NCBI GenBank assembly: GCA_964604705.1
Contig: CAZSAP010000005.1
Coordinates: 124,001-188,000, forward strand
Source: JAAXVQ01 sp964604705
GTDB lineage: Bacteria; Oederibacteriota; JAAXVQ01
Direction of reading: 5' to 3'
Length of the DNA: 64,000 bases
Of this stretch, positions 1-9,313 are shown one piece after another. The notes under the pieces were generated by a model, which searched no databases, was not told where the DNA came from, and saw only the letters and a list, made by a program, of their open reading frames with translations. Made by a program: the position numbers and the translations under genes. Positions within the stretch are counted from its first letter, which is position 1; the number at the start of each line of letters is the position of its first letter.

Positions 1-1695
1 ATCAAATACCGGCGCTTGCTTACGGAAGTTTTGATTGTCTCGTTGGTTATTCAGCTTTTTGGTTTGGTGACACCCTTGTTTTTCCAGGTGGTCATGGACA
101 AGGTTTTGGTGCACCGCGGTTGGTCCACGCTAAACGTGATTTCCGTGGGGTTGATGGTGGTTTCCATCTTTAGTGTGCTGCTCACGGCTTTACGCAGCTA
201 TGTGTTTGCCCACACCACCAGCCGCATTGACGTGGAACTGGGTGGGCGCTTGTTTCGTCATCTGCTGAGCCTGCCCTTGGCGTATTTTAAGTCGCGGCGG
301 GTGGGCGACTCCGTGGCGCGTGTGCGCGAACTGGAAAATATACGCTCGTTCCTGACCGGCAATGCAATCACCTTGGTCCTGGATTTGGTCTTTTCCGTGG
401 TCTTTATTCTCGTCATGTTCATGTACAGTTGGGTTTTGGGCCTTATTGTCCTGGGTTCTCTGCCTCTTTACCTGATCATCTCGCTCCTCCTGACGCCGGT
501 CTTGCGCAAACAGCTAAACGACAAGTTCAATCGCGGGGCTGAGAACCAGTCATTCCTGGTGGAGACCATTAGTGGGATTGAGACGCTCAAAGCTGCGGCC
601 GTGGAACCGCAGGTGCGGCAGCGCTGGGATAACCAGTTGGCCGCGTACGTGAAGTCGGGTTTTCGCACCGCGGCTCTTTCCAGTGTGGGCAACGCCGGAG
701 TCAGCTTGATTGGCAAACTGGTGACCGTGGCCACGCTCTGGATCGGCGCCCGCATGGTTATAGACGGGAAGATGACCGTAGGGCAGTTGATCGCGTTCAA
801 TATGCTGGCCGGACAGGTTTCGCAACCAATTTTGCGGATTGCTCAACTCTGGACAGATTTTCAGCAAGTCGGCATTTCCATGCAGCGTTTGGGCGATATC
901 TTGCTGAGCCCCACGGAAGTCAACAGCGCCAGTCGCAGCACGCTGCCCAGGCTCAAAGGGAGCATTGTGTTTGAACAAGTGGGTTTTCGCTATCGCCCGG
1001 ATGGACCCGAAGTCTTGCGGAACTTGGATCTGGTGATTGCTCCAGGTGAATTCATCGGGATTGTGGGGCGCTCGGGGTCAGGCAAAAGTACGCTGACCAA
1101 GCTGGTCCAGCGCATGTATGCACCTGAGCACGGACGCGTGTTGGTGGACGGGATTGACCTGGCAGTGGCCGATGCCAGCTCACTGCGCAGGCAGATCGGC
1201 GTGGTGCTCCAGGAGAACATTCTGTTCAAGCGTACCATCCGGGAAAACATAGCTTTGGCTGACCCGGGGGCACCCATTGAGCGGGTGATGGCCGCAGCCC
1301 GCATGGCCGGAGCCCATGAGTTTATCCTGGAACAACCTGAAGGGTACGACACCATGGTTGAGGAACACGGAGCCTCGCTTTCGGGTGGGCAGCGGCAGCG
1401 CATTGCCATAGCCCGGGCGCTTCTGACCAACCCGCGCATTCTTATTTTTGACGAGGCCACCAGTGCCTTGGATTACGAGTCCGAACGCATCATCCAGAAC
1501 AACATGCGGGCGATTTGCCAAAGCCGGACCGTGATTGTCATTGCCCACCGGTTGAGTGCCGTACGCGACGCAGACCGGATCGTGGTCATGGACCGTGGTC
1601 AGATTGTCGAGCAAGGCTCGCACGAGCACCTGATTGCCCGATCCGAGGGCATTTATTCGCACTTGTACCGTTTGCAGAAAGGTGAGGCTTTTTAA
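1..1695 (+). CDS. Type I secretion ABC transporter (HlyB/RtxB-like), 5' end off window
   Basis: Exports a protein substrate directly out of the cell, powered by ATP, together with the adaptor and outer-membrane channel that follow. The frame is open from base 1, so the first internal TTG/ATG is not the true start. The visible 564 residues begin at the membrane domain, which has several hydrophobic helices over the first 280 residues and the segment PLFFQVVMDKVLVHRG typical of HlyB/RtxB exporters. The ATPase half follows: Walker A GRSGSGKST, signature LSGGQRQR, Walker B ILIFDEATSALD and the H-loop IAHR. Family members are about 700 residues, so roughly 150 N-terminal residues (usually a C39-peptidase or peptidase-like domain) lie outside the window. 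Whether that domain is active cannot be judged. The stop codon lies 1 base before the adaptor ATG. Confidence 0.93.
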   Translation: MKYRRLLTEVLIVSLVIQLFGLVTPLFFQVVMDKVLVHRGWSTLNVISVGLMVVSIFSVLLTALRSYVFAHTTSRIDVELGGRLFRHLLSLPLAYFKSRRVGDSVARVRELENIRSFLTGNAITLVLDLVFSVVFILVMFMYSWVLGLIVLGSLPLYLIISLLLTPVLRKQLNDKFNRGAENQSFLVETISGIETLKAAAVEPQVRQRWDNQLAAYVKSGFRTAALSSVGNAGVSLIGKLVTVATLWIGARMVIDGKMTVGQLIAFNMLAGQVSQPILRIAQLWTDFQQVGISMQRLGDILLSPTEVNSASRSTLPRLKGSIVFEQVGFRYRPDGPEVLRNLDLVIAPGEFIGIVGRSGSGKSTLTKLVQRMYAPEHGRVLVDGIDLAVADASSLRRQIGVVLQENILFKRTIRENIALADPGAPIERVMAAARMAGAHEFILEQPEGYDTMVEEHGASLSGGQRQRIAIARALLTNPRILIFDEATSALDYESERIIQNNMRAICQSRTVIVIAHRLSAVRDADRIVVMDRGQIVEQGSHEHLIARSEGIYSHLYRLQKGEAF

Positions 1696-1696
1696 T

Positions 1697-3142
1697 ATGC
1701 GTCTTTATCTGGCTGCTTGGAAGGATTTGCTGAGCCGGTATTACAAAATCTGGACCGGGGTTTGGGAACAGCGTCACTTGCTCAATTTTGTGGAGCGCAT
1801 GGGGCACGAACGGGAGTTTTTGCCTGCGGCTTTGGAACTGGAAGAGACTCCAGTCTCGCCGACTCCGCGTGTGGCCATGTGGCTAATCATCAGCTTTGCG
1901 GTCTTTGCTCTGGCGTGGGCCTGTCTGGGACAACTGGATGTGGTCGTGACCGGGGAGGGGAAGATCGTTCCCAACAACCGGACCAAAATCATCCAGCCCA
2001 TGCAGACCTCCGTGGTCAAAGCCATCTATGTCCAGGATGGGCAGTACGTGCAAGCCAACGATCTGCTCTTGGAACTGGATGCCACCACAGCCGAGGCCGA
2101 CGAAAAGCGCACGCATGGCGACTGGGTGACGTCACGCCTGGTCAGTGCGCGGGCTATGGTTTTTCTTAAGAGCATGCAAACCCGGAACACGAAAACCCTT
2201 CACTTGCAGACCCCGGAAACCGCAACCTTGTTGGCCGGGATACCTGCGGATCGGATTGAAAGCGAAGAGCGGACCTTGGTTGCCCAAGCCGAAGCCTATC
2301 AAGCCAAACTCCAGGCCCTGGATGCGGCGATTGCCAAGAGCGAGGCGGAACTCACGTCAGGGCGCGCAGCACTGGCGCAAATGCAAGAAACCTTACCTAT
2401 TGTGCGCGAGCGGGCTCTGGATTATAAAAAACTTTTTGCGCAAGACTACGTAAGCAAACATGATTACTTGGACAAGGAAAAGGAACGCATTGCCTTGGAG
2501 CACGAGACGACCGCGCAGACCAGCAAACTGGAGGAGTTGGAATCCGCACTTCAGGGGAGTCGGCGCGAAAAAGAGGGCATGATCGCCGAGACCCGGCGCA
2601 CCACGCGGGAACTCTTGAGTGAAAACGACCAACGCGCTTTAGCTTCCTCACAAGAACAAATCAAGGCCGAGCAGCAGGTGAAGCTGATGCAACTGCGTGC
2701 ACCGGTGGCAGGCAAGGTACAACAACTGGCGGTGCATACTGTCGGGGGCGTGGTCACACCGGCGCAGCCGTTGCTGGCCATCGTCCCAGACGAAGCCGCG
2801 GTTGAGATTGAGGCCTTTATTCAAAACAAAGACATTGGTTTTGTGAACGAGGGGCAGGAGACCGTGGTGAAGGTAGAGGCGTTTCCGTATACCAAATACA
2901 AAACCATTCCGGGTAAGGTGAAAACACTCTCGCTTGACGCCATCACCGATGAGAAAAAGGGTTTGGTGTTTGCCTCGCGGGTGGCCATGCTCAAAAACAG
3001 CATACAGGTTGAAGGCAAGACCGTACCTTTGACTCCGGGCATGGCCGTGGCTGTGGAAATTAAGACCGGCAAGCGGCGGGTCATAGAGTATTTCCTAAGT
3101 CCGTTGCTTGCGCATGCGGATGAGAGCTTTAAAGAACGTTGA
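1697..3142 (+). CDS. Type I secretion membrane fusion (adaptor) protein, HlyD family
   Basis: Periplasmic adaptor that links the ABC exporter in the inner membrane to the TolC-like channel. I start it at the ATG at 1697, one base after the exporter stop, because the longer frame from 1634 would overlap the exporter by 60 bases with no need. The product is 481 residues: a short cytoplasmic N-terminus, one membrane helix at about residues 60-80 (MWLIISFAVFALAWACLG), a lipoyl-like half-motif, a long alpha-helical hairpin rich in Glu, Lys and Gln at about 150-320, the second lipoyl half (LRAPVAGKVQQL) and a C-terminal beta-barrel domain. The order and length match HlyD/LapC proteins. The substrate is not visible and may lie upstream of the window. 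Confidence 0.92.
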   Translation: MRLYLAAWKDLLSRYYKIWTGVWEQRHLLNFVERMGHEREFLPAALELEETPVSPTPRVAMWLIISFAVFALAWACLGQLDVVVTGEGKIVPNNRTKIIQPMQTSVVKAIYVQDGQYVQANDLLLELDATTAEADEKRTHGDWVTSRLVSARAMVFLKSMQTRNTKTLHLQTPETATLLAGIPADRIESEERTLVAQAEAYQAKLQALDAAIAKSEAELTSGRAALAQMQETLPIVRERALDYKKLFAQDYVSKHDYLDKEKERIALEHETTAQTSKLEELESALQGSRREKEGMIAETRRTTRELLSENDQRALASSQEQIKAEQQVKLMQLRAPVAGKVQQLAVHTVGGVVTPAQPLLAIVPDEAAVEIEAFIQNKDIGFVNEGQETVVKVEAFPYTKYKTIPGKVKTLSLDAITDEKKGLVFASRVAMLKNSIQVEGKTVPLTPGMAVAVEIKTGKRRVIEYFLSPLLAHADESFKER

Positions 3143-3164
3143 AAACACTTAGAAGGAATCAATC

Positions 3165-4472
3165 ATGAGCTTTATAAAGAAGGCATATCTATCAGGTATT
3201 TTAGGGTTGGGGCTTATGGTTGCGTGCGGGCTGGTGGCTCACGCCGAGAGCTTGGAAGAAATGACGGCTTTGGCCAAAAAAAATGACGCACGCTACTTGG
3301 CTGCCCGAGCCGAGTACACTGCGAAAACGTTTCAAAGCGATCAGGCGCTGTCGCGGCTCTTGCCAACACTGGAGGCCAGTGGCGATCTGGGTAAAAATCA
3401 TTTAAAAAGTACCTACGACAACCATCGTTTCACGGCCTTGGACCGGGATTTTGAGTCCAACCGTTGGTCTGCCGAGCTGATCCAGCCCATTGTGCGCATG
3501 GACGCTTGGATGGGCTTGGCGCGCTCGCAGAAAGTCAATGCGTATGCCCTTTGCAATTTACGCTTGGCCGAATCGGATCTCGTGTTGCGCTTGGCACAAG
3601 CGTACTACGATGTGCTCTTGGCCCAAGAAAGTGTCGGCTTTTTGGAAGCTGAGAAACGTACACTTACGGAACAGTGGCAATCCGCCAAGGGGATGCACAG
3701 CTCCGGAGCGGTGGCAGGGACAGAGCCCATGCAGATTCAAGCTCGTCTTTCTTTGATTGTGGCCCAGCTTTTGGAGGCTCAGTGGGAGCTGGCCAATAAA
3801 CGCAGAGTCTTGGAATCCATCGCTGGGGAAGAAACCGTGGACCCGGATCCCGTGCCCGAGTCGGAACTGGATAAATCACTGGGTTCACTTGACGATTGGC
3901 TCGCGAGAGTTCCGGAAAATTACCAGGTCCGCTCCGCCCGTATGTCACTCGAGGTGGCCCAAGGGAGTCAATGGCAGTCGGCTTCGGGATTTTGGCCGAG
4001 TATTGACGCGGTCGGGACATACGGCGATGCCCACCAAGGACCTACGGCCGCGTTTCCGGTTGAGACCAATGATAAAAGCTACAGCGCCAGTCTTCGCTGC
4101 ACCTGGGTGCTTTTTTCCGGGTGGGGCACAGTCGCAGAGTGCCGGGAAGCTCAGAAGAACACGGAGAAAGCCCAGTACGACCTTTTGGCCGCTGAGCGGG
4201 AAGCCGGGATTCAAATCGCAGAAGCATATTCAGGTGTTTGCTCAGGCTTGGAACAGATGAAGGCTTTGCACCAGGGGGTTGCGGCCGCCACCGAGGTCAT
4301 GCATGCCATGGAAAAAGGCTACACGGTGGGAGCTCGCACCTTGGCACAGGTGCTGGACGCCAGGCAGCAGCTGCTCGATGCCAAGCGCAGTTGCAGCCAG
4401 GCGTTTTACAAGCTGCTCTTAAACCAACGCAAACTGTATTTGGCCGTCAGTGAGTTTGAGGAAGTGTTGTGA
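3165..4472 (+). CDS. TolC-family outer-membrane efflux/secretion channel
   Basis: Third component of the type I secretion system, forming the trimeric outer-membrane exit duct. It is 435 residues with a Sec signal peptide (KKAYLSGILGLGLMVACGLVAHA, cleavage after VAHA). Two related halves rich in long amphipathic helices follow, each with the recurrent pattern of alternating Ala, Gln and Leu seen in OEP repeats (for example LRLAQAYYDVLLAQE and the later AEREAGIQIAEAYSG). The gene begins 22 bases after the adaptor stop with an AGAAGGA ribosome-binding site, so the three genes form one operon. The assignment to type I secretion rather than drug efflux rests on this context. Confidence 0.9.
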   Translation: MSFIKKAYLSGILGLGLMVACGLVAHAESLEEMTALAKKNDARYLAARAEYTAKTFQSDQALSRLLPTLEASGDLGKNHLKSTYDNHRFTALDRDFESNRWSAELIQPIVRMDAWMGLARSQKVNAYALCNLRLAESDLVLRLAQAYYDVLLAQESVGFLEAEKRTLTEQWQSAKGMHSSGAVAGTEPMQIQARLSLIVAQLLEAQWELANKRRVLESIAGEETVDPDPVPESELDKSLGSLDDWLARVPENYQVRSARMSLEVAQGSQWQSASGFWPSIDAVGTYGDAHQGPTAAFPVETNDKSYSASLRCTWVLFSGWGTVAECREAQKNTEKAQYDLLAAEREAGIQIAEAYSGVCSGLEQMKALHQGVAAATEVMHAMEKGYTVGARTLAQVLDARQQLLDAKRSCSQAFYKLLLNQRKLYLAVSEFEEVL

Positions 4473-4579
4473 ACACATACAACTGATTATTCCTTGTGCA
4501 AAATAAGCATATGGTTTTCCTTCCTAAAAGAATTGATCTTAATAATATAAACGTATAAATGTTTATGGGTGTTTCATAT

Positions 4580-4609
4580 CTGACAGATGATAGTCTGATG
4601 TGATATAAA
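4580..4609 (+). promoter_or_regulatory. Candidate sigma-70 promoter for the 4669 gene
   Basis: CTGACA at 4580-4585 and TATAAA at 4604-4609 are separated by 18 bases, upstream of the AT-rich gene starting at 4669. The surrounding 196-base gap (4473-4668) is strongly AT-rich, so chance matches are more likely here. Confidence 0.35.
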
Positions 4610-4668
4610 ATAGCCTCTACTATAAACATATATGGTTTTCTACAATGTGATCAATAGACGGGGGATTT

Positions 4669-6120
4669 ATGATACGAATAGGTGTTTGTATAATTTTATT
4701 TTTCTTTGAGTGCATGTTCACTTCGGATATTTTCGGCGCAGTAGAAGCAACCATGGCAATGGGAAACTCCGTTAATTCGTCAGGAAATACAATATGCGTA
4801 GGTAATAATAGTCCGGAACTATTGTGGTTAGGGCAAGCACATTTAGGTGATAAAATGGCCCCTGCTTCATCGTGGATATCAGGCGATGCCCCGATTGACT
4901 ATCCATGGAGTGAATTGGGGAGAAATCAACGTCATCTGTTATTCAAGGCAACGCCGTATTTGGCTCGTGTTACTATTTTGTATCAGAGTGCTGATGTTAT
5001 TCACTTTTGGTGTGATTATAATAACAGAGTGTATGAAATTGCCACCAAAGATGTGAAAGCTGTCGTTAAAAATGTAAGTGGGGTTAAAGCATGGCCTGTG
5101 AGTATCGAGGAGTTGCTACAGACTCGGTTGGTGGCAAGGATTAAAACGCCCGGCTACCCTGCAATACCTCGTTCCGTTAGGAAGAAAGCGAAAGAATTAA
5201 ATATACTTCGGATAAAGCAGAAAGATGTAGAAGATGATGCGGCGATTTTGCCGGAAGAAGTAGATGTGGAAAATGATGAAGAATCTGAGGTGTTGAAAGA
5301 GTGGAAGACAAATGAAAATAACCTGGTGGTCTTCCTTTTGCCAGGAACGATATTTCTCCCATATGTAACTATCCTTAATAAAAAGGACAAAGATCTTCAT
5401 TTTAGATATGGGTGGGATAATAAGGTGTATTCCATTGGCAATGAAGATCTACGATCTATTGAGAAAAGTAGATCGAAGGATATTTATTTTCGTACAGACC
5501 TAGCAAAATTACTTGGTGGGCGAAGAATTGCCATAGTTGAAAAAGAAAATTATCCGAAGTTTCCAGAACGTCGGAGTCCCGTAATGGGGTTGACCCGTAA
5601 TATTCGAAATATGGTAACCCTTGAACCGGTAAATTTTTTAGTCGGTAGCATGGGTACGTTGGAATATGAACGGTTAATTACTGATAATTTTTCGATTTCT
5701 GTGGGAGGTAAATTTACCTTCATAGACAGTAGGGTCATGCAGTTTCGGTCGGGTTTTGATTTTGGCCCTACGGAGAGACATAATGCGTATGGTATTGAAG
5801 CTACCTTTCGGATTTACCCGAGAAAAGACACATATGCTCCAGTGGGTCTATGGATTGGTCCAAGTTTTGAATATTCTGAAGAATCCTTTGAGCGATTTAG
5901 TGCAGCGATAAAATATAAGAAAGTTGCTTTGGAAATGGGGCGGGGATTTGTATTTGAACGGAACAAGGGGTTGGCGGTTTCGCCTTTTTGGGGTGTGGGT
6001 TATTCTTGGGCGCAAGGTCCGATCATTCGGGATATGTCAGATCGACTTATGGCACCACTTCCGATCCTTTCTGAGGGAATCATTGTTATTTTTGGATGTC
6101 GTATAGGTTTTGGATTTTAA
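4669..6120 (+). CDS. Hypothetical exported protein: duplicated N-terminal domain plus outer-membrane beta-barrel-like C-terminus
   Basis: Unrecognised family, 483 residues. There is a Sec signal peptide (hydrophobic residues 3-22). Two copies of a roughly 70-residue unit follow. The first contains YLARVTILYQ, HFWCDYNNRVYEIATKDVK and TPGYPAIP. The second contains FLPYVTILNK, HFRYGWDNKVYSIGNEDLR and ENYPKFPE. An acidic linker (EDDAAILPEEVDVENDEESE) sits between them. The last 160 residues alternate polar and aromatic residues, include GTLEYERLITDNFSISVGGK, and end in RIGFGF with a terminal Phe, as outer-membrane barrels do. The start is set by GGGGGATTT before the ATG. The gene is markedly AT-richer than the secretion operon upstream and accA downstream, so recent acquisition is possible. 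Its function is unknown. Confidence 0.8.
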   Translation: MIRIGVCIILFFFECMFTSDIFGAVEATMAMGNSVNSSGNTICVGNNSPELLWLGQAHLGDKMAPASSWISGDAPIDYPWSELGRNQRHLLFKATPYLARVTILYQSADVIHFWCDYNNRVYEIATKDVKAVVKNVSGVKAWPVSIEELLQTRLVARIKTPGYPAIPRSVRKKAKELNILRIKQKDVEDDAAILPEEVDVENDEESEVLKEWKTNENNLVVFLLPGTIFLPYVTILNKKDKDLHFRYGWDNKVYSIGNEDLRSIEKSRSKDIYFRTDLAKLLGGRRIAIVEKENYPKFPERRSPVMGLTRNIRNMVTLEPVNFLVGSMGTLEYERLITDNFSISVGGKFTFIDSRVMQFRSGFDFGPTERHNAYGIEATFRIYPRKDTYAPVGLWIGPSFEYSEESFERFSAAIKYKKVALEMGRGFVFERNKGLAVSPFWGVGYSWAQGPIIRDMSDRLMAPLPILSEGIIVIFGCRIGFGF

Positions 6121-6181
6121 ATAATAAATAATGATGAAGTTTTGGGGATTTTTTTTGTGAATTAATTCTGTTCTATTTTTC

Positions 6182-6211
6182 TTGCCGGGAGGTCGGGGGC
6201 GAGGGTATAAT
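6182..6211 (+). promoter_or_regulatory. Candidate sigma-70 promoter for the accA operon
   Basis: TTGCCG at 6182-6187 and a consensus TATAAT at 6206-6211 with 18 bases between, about 85 bases upstream of the accA ATG. It lies in the only sizeable gap before the four-gene accA group. Confidence 0.5.
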
Positions 6212-6295
6212 CTCTCGCTTTATCCTGCTTGGGGACAAAAAGCATGGGAAAGCGGTTTTACTACCAAAGCAAGGTATTAAAGGAGACTCTTAGTC

Positions 6296-7291
6296 ATGGC
6301 AGCAGAGAATTACTTGGAATTTGAGAAGGCGATTGCGGAGTTGGAAAACAAAATTTCCGAACTGCGCTCTTTTACCGACGATAAGCGGATGAATGTTAAG
6401 GAAGAAATGACGCAATTGGAGCAAAAAGCCGATCGTTTGCGTCAGGATATTTATAAAAACCTGACGCCTTGGCAGATTGTCCAGGTGAGCCGCCATCCGC
6501 AGCGTCCGCATACCTTGGATTACTTTAACGGTGTGTTTGAACGCTTTGTGGAACTGCGCGGCGATCGGGCGTTTATTGATGATCGCGCCTTAGTCGGCGG
6601 TGTGGCGTGGTTGGACAAGCAGCCTATGGTAGTCCTGGGAACGCAAAAAGGGAAGGACACCAAGGAAAATTTGGCGCATAACTTCGGCTTGCCCTTGCCG
6701 GAAGGCTATCGCAAGGCTTTGCGGCTCATGCGTTTTGCTGAAAAGTTTAGCCTGCCGGTGATCTCCTTTGTGGACACCACCGGGGCTTTTCCTGGCTTGG
6801 AAGGCGAGGAGCGCGGCGTGGCCGAGGCCATTGCCCGCAACTTGCGTGACATGTCCGTTTTGCGCGTACCTATCATCGTCATCGTTATTGGTGAAGGCGG
6901 CAGCGGCGGCGCTATCGGCATTGGCGTGGGCGACCGTGTGGTCATGTTGGAAAACGCGGTGTACTCGGTTATTTCACCGGAAGGGTGTGCGGCGATTCTC
7001 TGGAAGGACCGGGCCCAGGCGCCGAAAGCCGCCGAGATCTTGAACATTACGGCCAAAGATCTGAAGCGGTTGGGTGTAATTGAGGAAATCATTGAAGAAC
7101 CCCTGGGTGGCGCCCATCGTGATCCGCAGGTGGTCATTGCCCGGGTTAAGCAATATCTGCAGGACCAACTCCCGAAGTTGGCGGCCAAGCCGATCGAGAC
7201 CCTCTTGGAAGAGCGTTACCGCAAATTCCGGGATGTGGGTGTGTTTGAGACCCTCAGCGGGACTGCGGCAGCAGGTTCGTCCAAAGCATGA
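6296..7291 (+). CDS. accA: Acetyl-CoA carboxylase carboxyltransferase subunit alpha
   Basis: With AccD it transfers CO2 from carboxybiotin to acetyl-CoA to make malonyl-CoA, the first committed step of fatty acid synthesis, in the cytoplasm. It is 331 residues, close to the usual 310-320. The N-terminal helical segment (YLEFEKAIAELENKISEL) and the crotonase-fold core are both present: PRHPQRP-like SRHPQRPHTLDY, the GEGGSGGAIGIGVGD oxyanion region and SVISPEGCAAILW. AccD, AccB and AccC are not in the window. The start has AAAGGAGA 10 bases upstream. The stop overlaps the next gene's ATG (ATGA), indicating translational coupling to the amidase. Confidence 0.96.
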   Translation: MAAENYLEFEKAIAELENKISELRSFTDDKRMNVKEEMTQLEQKADRLRQDIYKNLTPWQIVQVSRHPQRPHTLDYFNGVFERFVELRGDRAFIDDRALVGGVAWLDKQPMVVLGTQKGKDTKENLAHNFGLPLPEGYRKALRLMRFAEKFSLPVISFVDTTGAFPGLEGEERGVAEAIARNLRDMSVLRVPIIVIVIGEGGSGGAIGIGVGDRVVMLENAVYSVISPEGCAAILWKDRAQAPKAAEILNITAKDLKRLGVIEEIIEEPLGGAHRDPQVVIARVKQYLQDQLPKLAAKPIETLLEERYRKFRDVGVFETLSGTAAAGSSKA

Positions 7292-8061
7292 GTTGCTTTC
7301 GCGCGTTCGTCACGGCCATTGGCACAACCTTTTTCCTGGCAAGTGTTGTTGCCGGACTCGGTTCGTGGGCCCGTGCCGAGGAACCTGAGGCCGTGACTCC
7401 CACCGCCGAAGCCCAGGTGGTCAAGTCCAGTGTGCTGGTACTGGATCCAGGGCACGGCGGGGCCGATTTGGGACAACGCATCTCTCCAACCTTGGTTGAA
7501 AAAGAGTTTACCCTAAAACTTGCTCAGGAAGTAAAAACGCTTATGAGCAAGGATCCCGGAAAAACGGTTTGGCTGACGCGCACGCAAGACAAGGATGTCT
7601 CCTTGGTTGTGCGTGAGACCTTGGCCAATGCCAAGCACGCGCAGGTTTTTCTCAGCTTGCATGCAGCCGATACTCGCTTAAATCCTCCTCAAATTGGGCT
7701 ATATACCCACTCTATAAATGAAAACAATGAAGCCTTGGACATCCTGGTGAATCAGGCTAAGGATAAAAAGTTTGAGGTGATTCCTTGGGAACGTGCCCAG
7801 GAAGCGTTTGCTTCGGCCGGGGAACGCCTGACGAAAGCCTTAAAGGGTTCTTTGGAAAGCATGCGCTGGGAGCATGGGAGCGCACCTGAGGTTCATGAGC
7901 AGAAACTGCCCTTGGTTGTACTCACCGGGGTGCGGGCTCCGGCCGTGATGGTGGAACTGCCTGTGCCGCAAGGTATAAGCGGGAAAGCGTACGATGCGTA
8001 TGTACGGCGCCTGGCCGAAGCACTGGTGGCGGGCATCCATGAATTTGTGGCAAGGAGATAG
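7288..8061 (+). CDS. N-acetylmuramoyl-L-alanine amidase (Amidase_3)
   Basis: Zinc amidase that cleaves the amide bond between MurNAc and the peptide stem in the periplasm. It is 257 residues with a signal peptide (hydrophobic residues 8-25, cleavage near ARA-EEP). Family motifs are visible: LDPGHGGADLG with the first zinc His, a Glu in LVEKEFT, FLSLHAAD with the third ligand, and the catalytic Glu in APAVMVELPVP. No AMIN or cell-wall-binding domain is present, so it is a minimal enzyme. It overlaps accA by 4 bases and is followed after 3 bases by the GerMN gene. The amidase-GerMN pairing is common and suggests an envelope role. Confidence 0.9.
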   Translation: MSCFRAFVTAIGTTFFLASVVAGLGSWARAEEPEAVTPTAEAQVVKSSVLVLDPGHGGADLGQRISPTLVEKEFTLKLAQEVKTLMSKDPGKTVWLTRTQDKDVSLVVRETLANAKHAQVFLSLHAADTRLNPPQIGLYTHSINENNEALDILVNQAKDKKFEVIPWERAQEAFASAGERLTKALKGSLESMRWEHGSAPEVHEQKLPLVVLTGVRAPAVMVELPVPQGISGKAYDAYVRRLAEALVAGIHEFVARR

Positions 8062-8064
8062 CGC

Positions 8065-8631
8065 ATGCGCGGGTTGTTGAAAAATCGGCTGGCCATGTTG
8101 GTGTTTAGTATAGCCGTCGCCCTTGTGTTGGTGGCGTTGGGTGCGATTGTGTATTACTTTTTTTGGCAGCCCTCCACCTCGGAAAGTGCCTCGGTGGCAG
8201 CGGCGGGTCCGCGCTCGCAAACCATTACCCTTTATTTTTCGCAAGTCGCCGAGGGAAACGTAGTATCACGTACGTTTATGTTACCGGAACATTTGGCTTT
8301 CCCAGATCAGATCCGGAACATTTTAGAGAAGATGACCGAACCGGCCAAGGCTGGGGAAGCGACCCTGGCGCCGGTGGCCTTGAAGTTTCGGAATGCTTTT
8401 TTACGCAAGAATGGGTTACTGGTTCTTGACTTGGACACAGGTGTTACGTATAATCATCCCCACAGTGCATTGCGAGAAGCCGCGATGCTGCATTCCATCG
8501 TGGTCACGCTGTTGACCAATTATCCAAATCTTAAACGTATCAAGTTTTTGATCAATGGTTTGGAACAAGACTCTTGGCAAGGACACGTGGACCTTACGCG
8601 GACCTACGGCCTTGAAGACTTAAAACGTTAA
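8065..8631 (+). CDS. GerMN-domain membrane-anchored protein
   Basis: 188 residues. One N-terminal membrane helix (about residues 10-33, AMLVFSIAVALVLVALGAIVYYFFW) is followed by a periplasmic GerMN (sporulation/germination) domain with the recognisable LYFSQVAEGNVVSRTFMLP and DLDTGVTYNHPHS regions and the C-terminal LINGLEQDSWQGHVDL. GerMN domains are thought to bind or scaffold envelope components and are not restricted to spore formers. The preceding gene is a cell-wall amidase, and the two probably work together. The start has AAGGAG 6 bases upstream. Confidence 0.85.
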   Translation: MRGLLKNRLAMLVFSIAVALVLVALGAIVYYFFWQPSTSESASVAAAGPRSQTITLYFSQVAEGNVVSRTFMLPEHLAFPDQIRNILEKMTEPAKAGEATLAPVALKFRNAFLRKNGLLVLDLDTGVTYNHPHSALREAAMLHSIVVTLLTNYPNLKRIKFLINGLEQDSWQGHVDLTRTYGLEDLKR

Positions 8632-8645
8632 GGAGTAAAAAAGCG

Positions 8646-9134
8646 ATGAGCCCGAATGAAACTCCGAACGAAACACCGAAAACTGAAACGACCGCAGCTG
8701 GAACTCCGGCGGGCAAGAAGAAAGGCTCCTTGCGTGCCAAGTTGGTGGGATGTGCAGTGATTGTGGCGGCGCTCTTGGCGGTCATGATCGCCATTGGCCT
8801 CAACGTGAACAACATTGCCCGTTTTGGTTTTGGGTCCAACATCACCACCATTAGTACGAAGCTTGAGAACGAACGTTTCTTGACGCAGGAACAATACGAT
8901 GAACTGAAACAAGACATTGAACGCTTGCGTGATTTTGTTCAGTTTTCACCGATGGATAAAGACAATGTGGTGAAATACCGGACCGTGGCCGATACCTTTA
9001 CAGCGGCCTTGGAAGACGGCCGGATTGATGAAACGGAATTGGCCTCTATTCGTGCGGTGATGAAAAACACCAACCTGGAGTTTCGGCGTCGTTCGGAAGC
9101 GGATGTGAAATCCAAACCCGAACCGCGCAAGTAA
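8646..9134 (+). CDS. Hypothetical single-pass membrane protein
   Basis: Unrecognised 162-residue protein. A Thr/Pro-rich N-terminal tail (about 35 residues, repeats of NETP/TPKTET) precedes one membrane helix (AVIVAALLAVMIAIGLNV). A charged, mostly helical periplasmic part of about 90 residues follows, containing LTQEQYDELKQDIERLRDF and ending in basic residues. It starts 14 bases after the GerMN gene with AAGGAG upstream, so it is the last gene of the accA-amidase-GerMN unit. Confidence 0.75.
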   Translation: MSPNETPNETPKTETTAAGTPAGKKKGSLRAKLVGCAVIVAALLAVMIAIGLNVNNIARFGFGSNITTISTKLENERFLTQEQYDELKQDIERLRDFVQFSPMDKDNVVKYRTVADTFTAALEDGRIDETELASIRAVMKNTNLEFRRRSEADVKSKPEPRK

Positions 9135-9182
9135 TACACTTTACGTAACGTTCGGGGAGCGCGCTGCGTTTGTCCGAGGGTA

Positions 9183-9258
<76 letters not shown>

Positions 9259-9313
9259 TTTTTTTTTTTGAACTATTCGGTCAGGAATATTTTTTTGCAA
9301 GCTCTAAAATATA

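Noticed and set aside
9259..9270. T-run after tRNA-Gly as a complete rho-independent terminator
   Set aside because: There is no separate hairpin besides the tRNA acceptor stem, so I mention it only in the tRNA entry.
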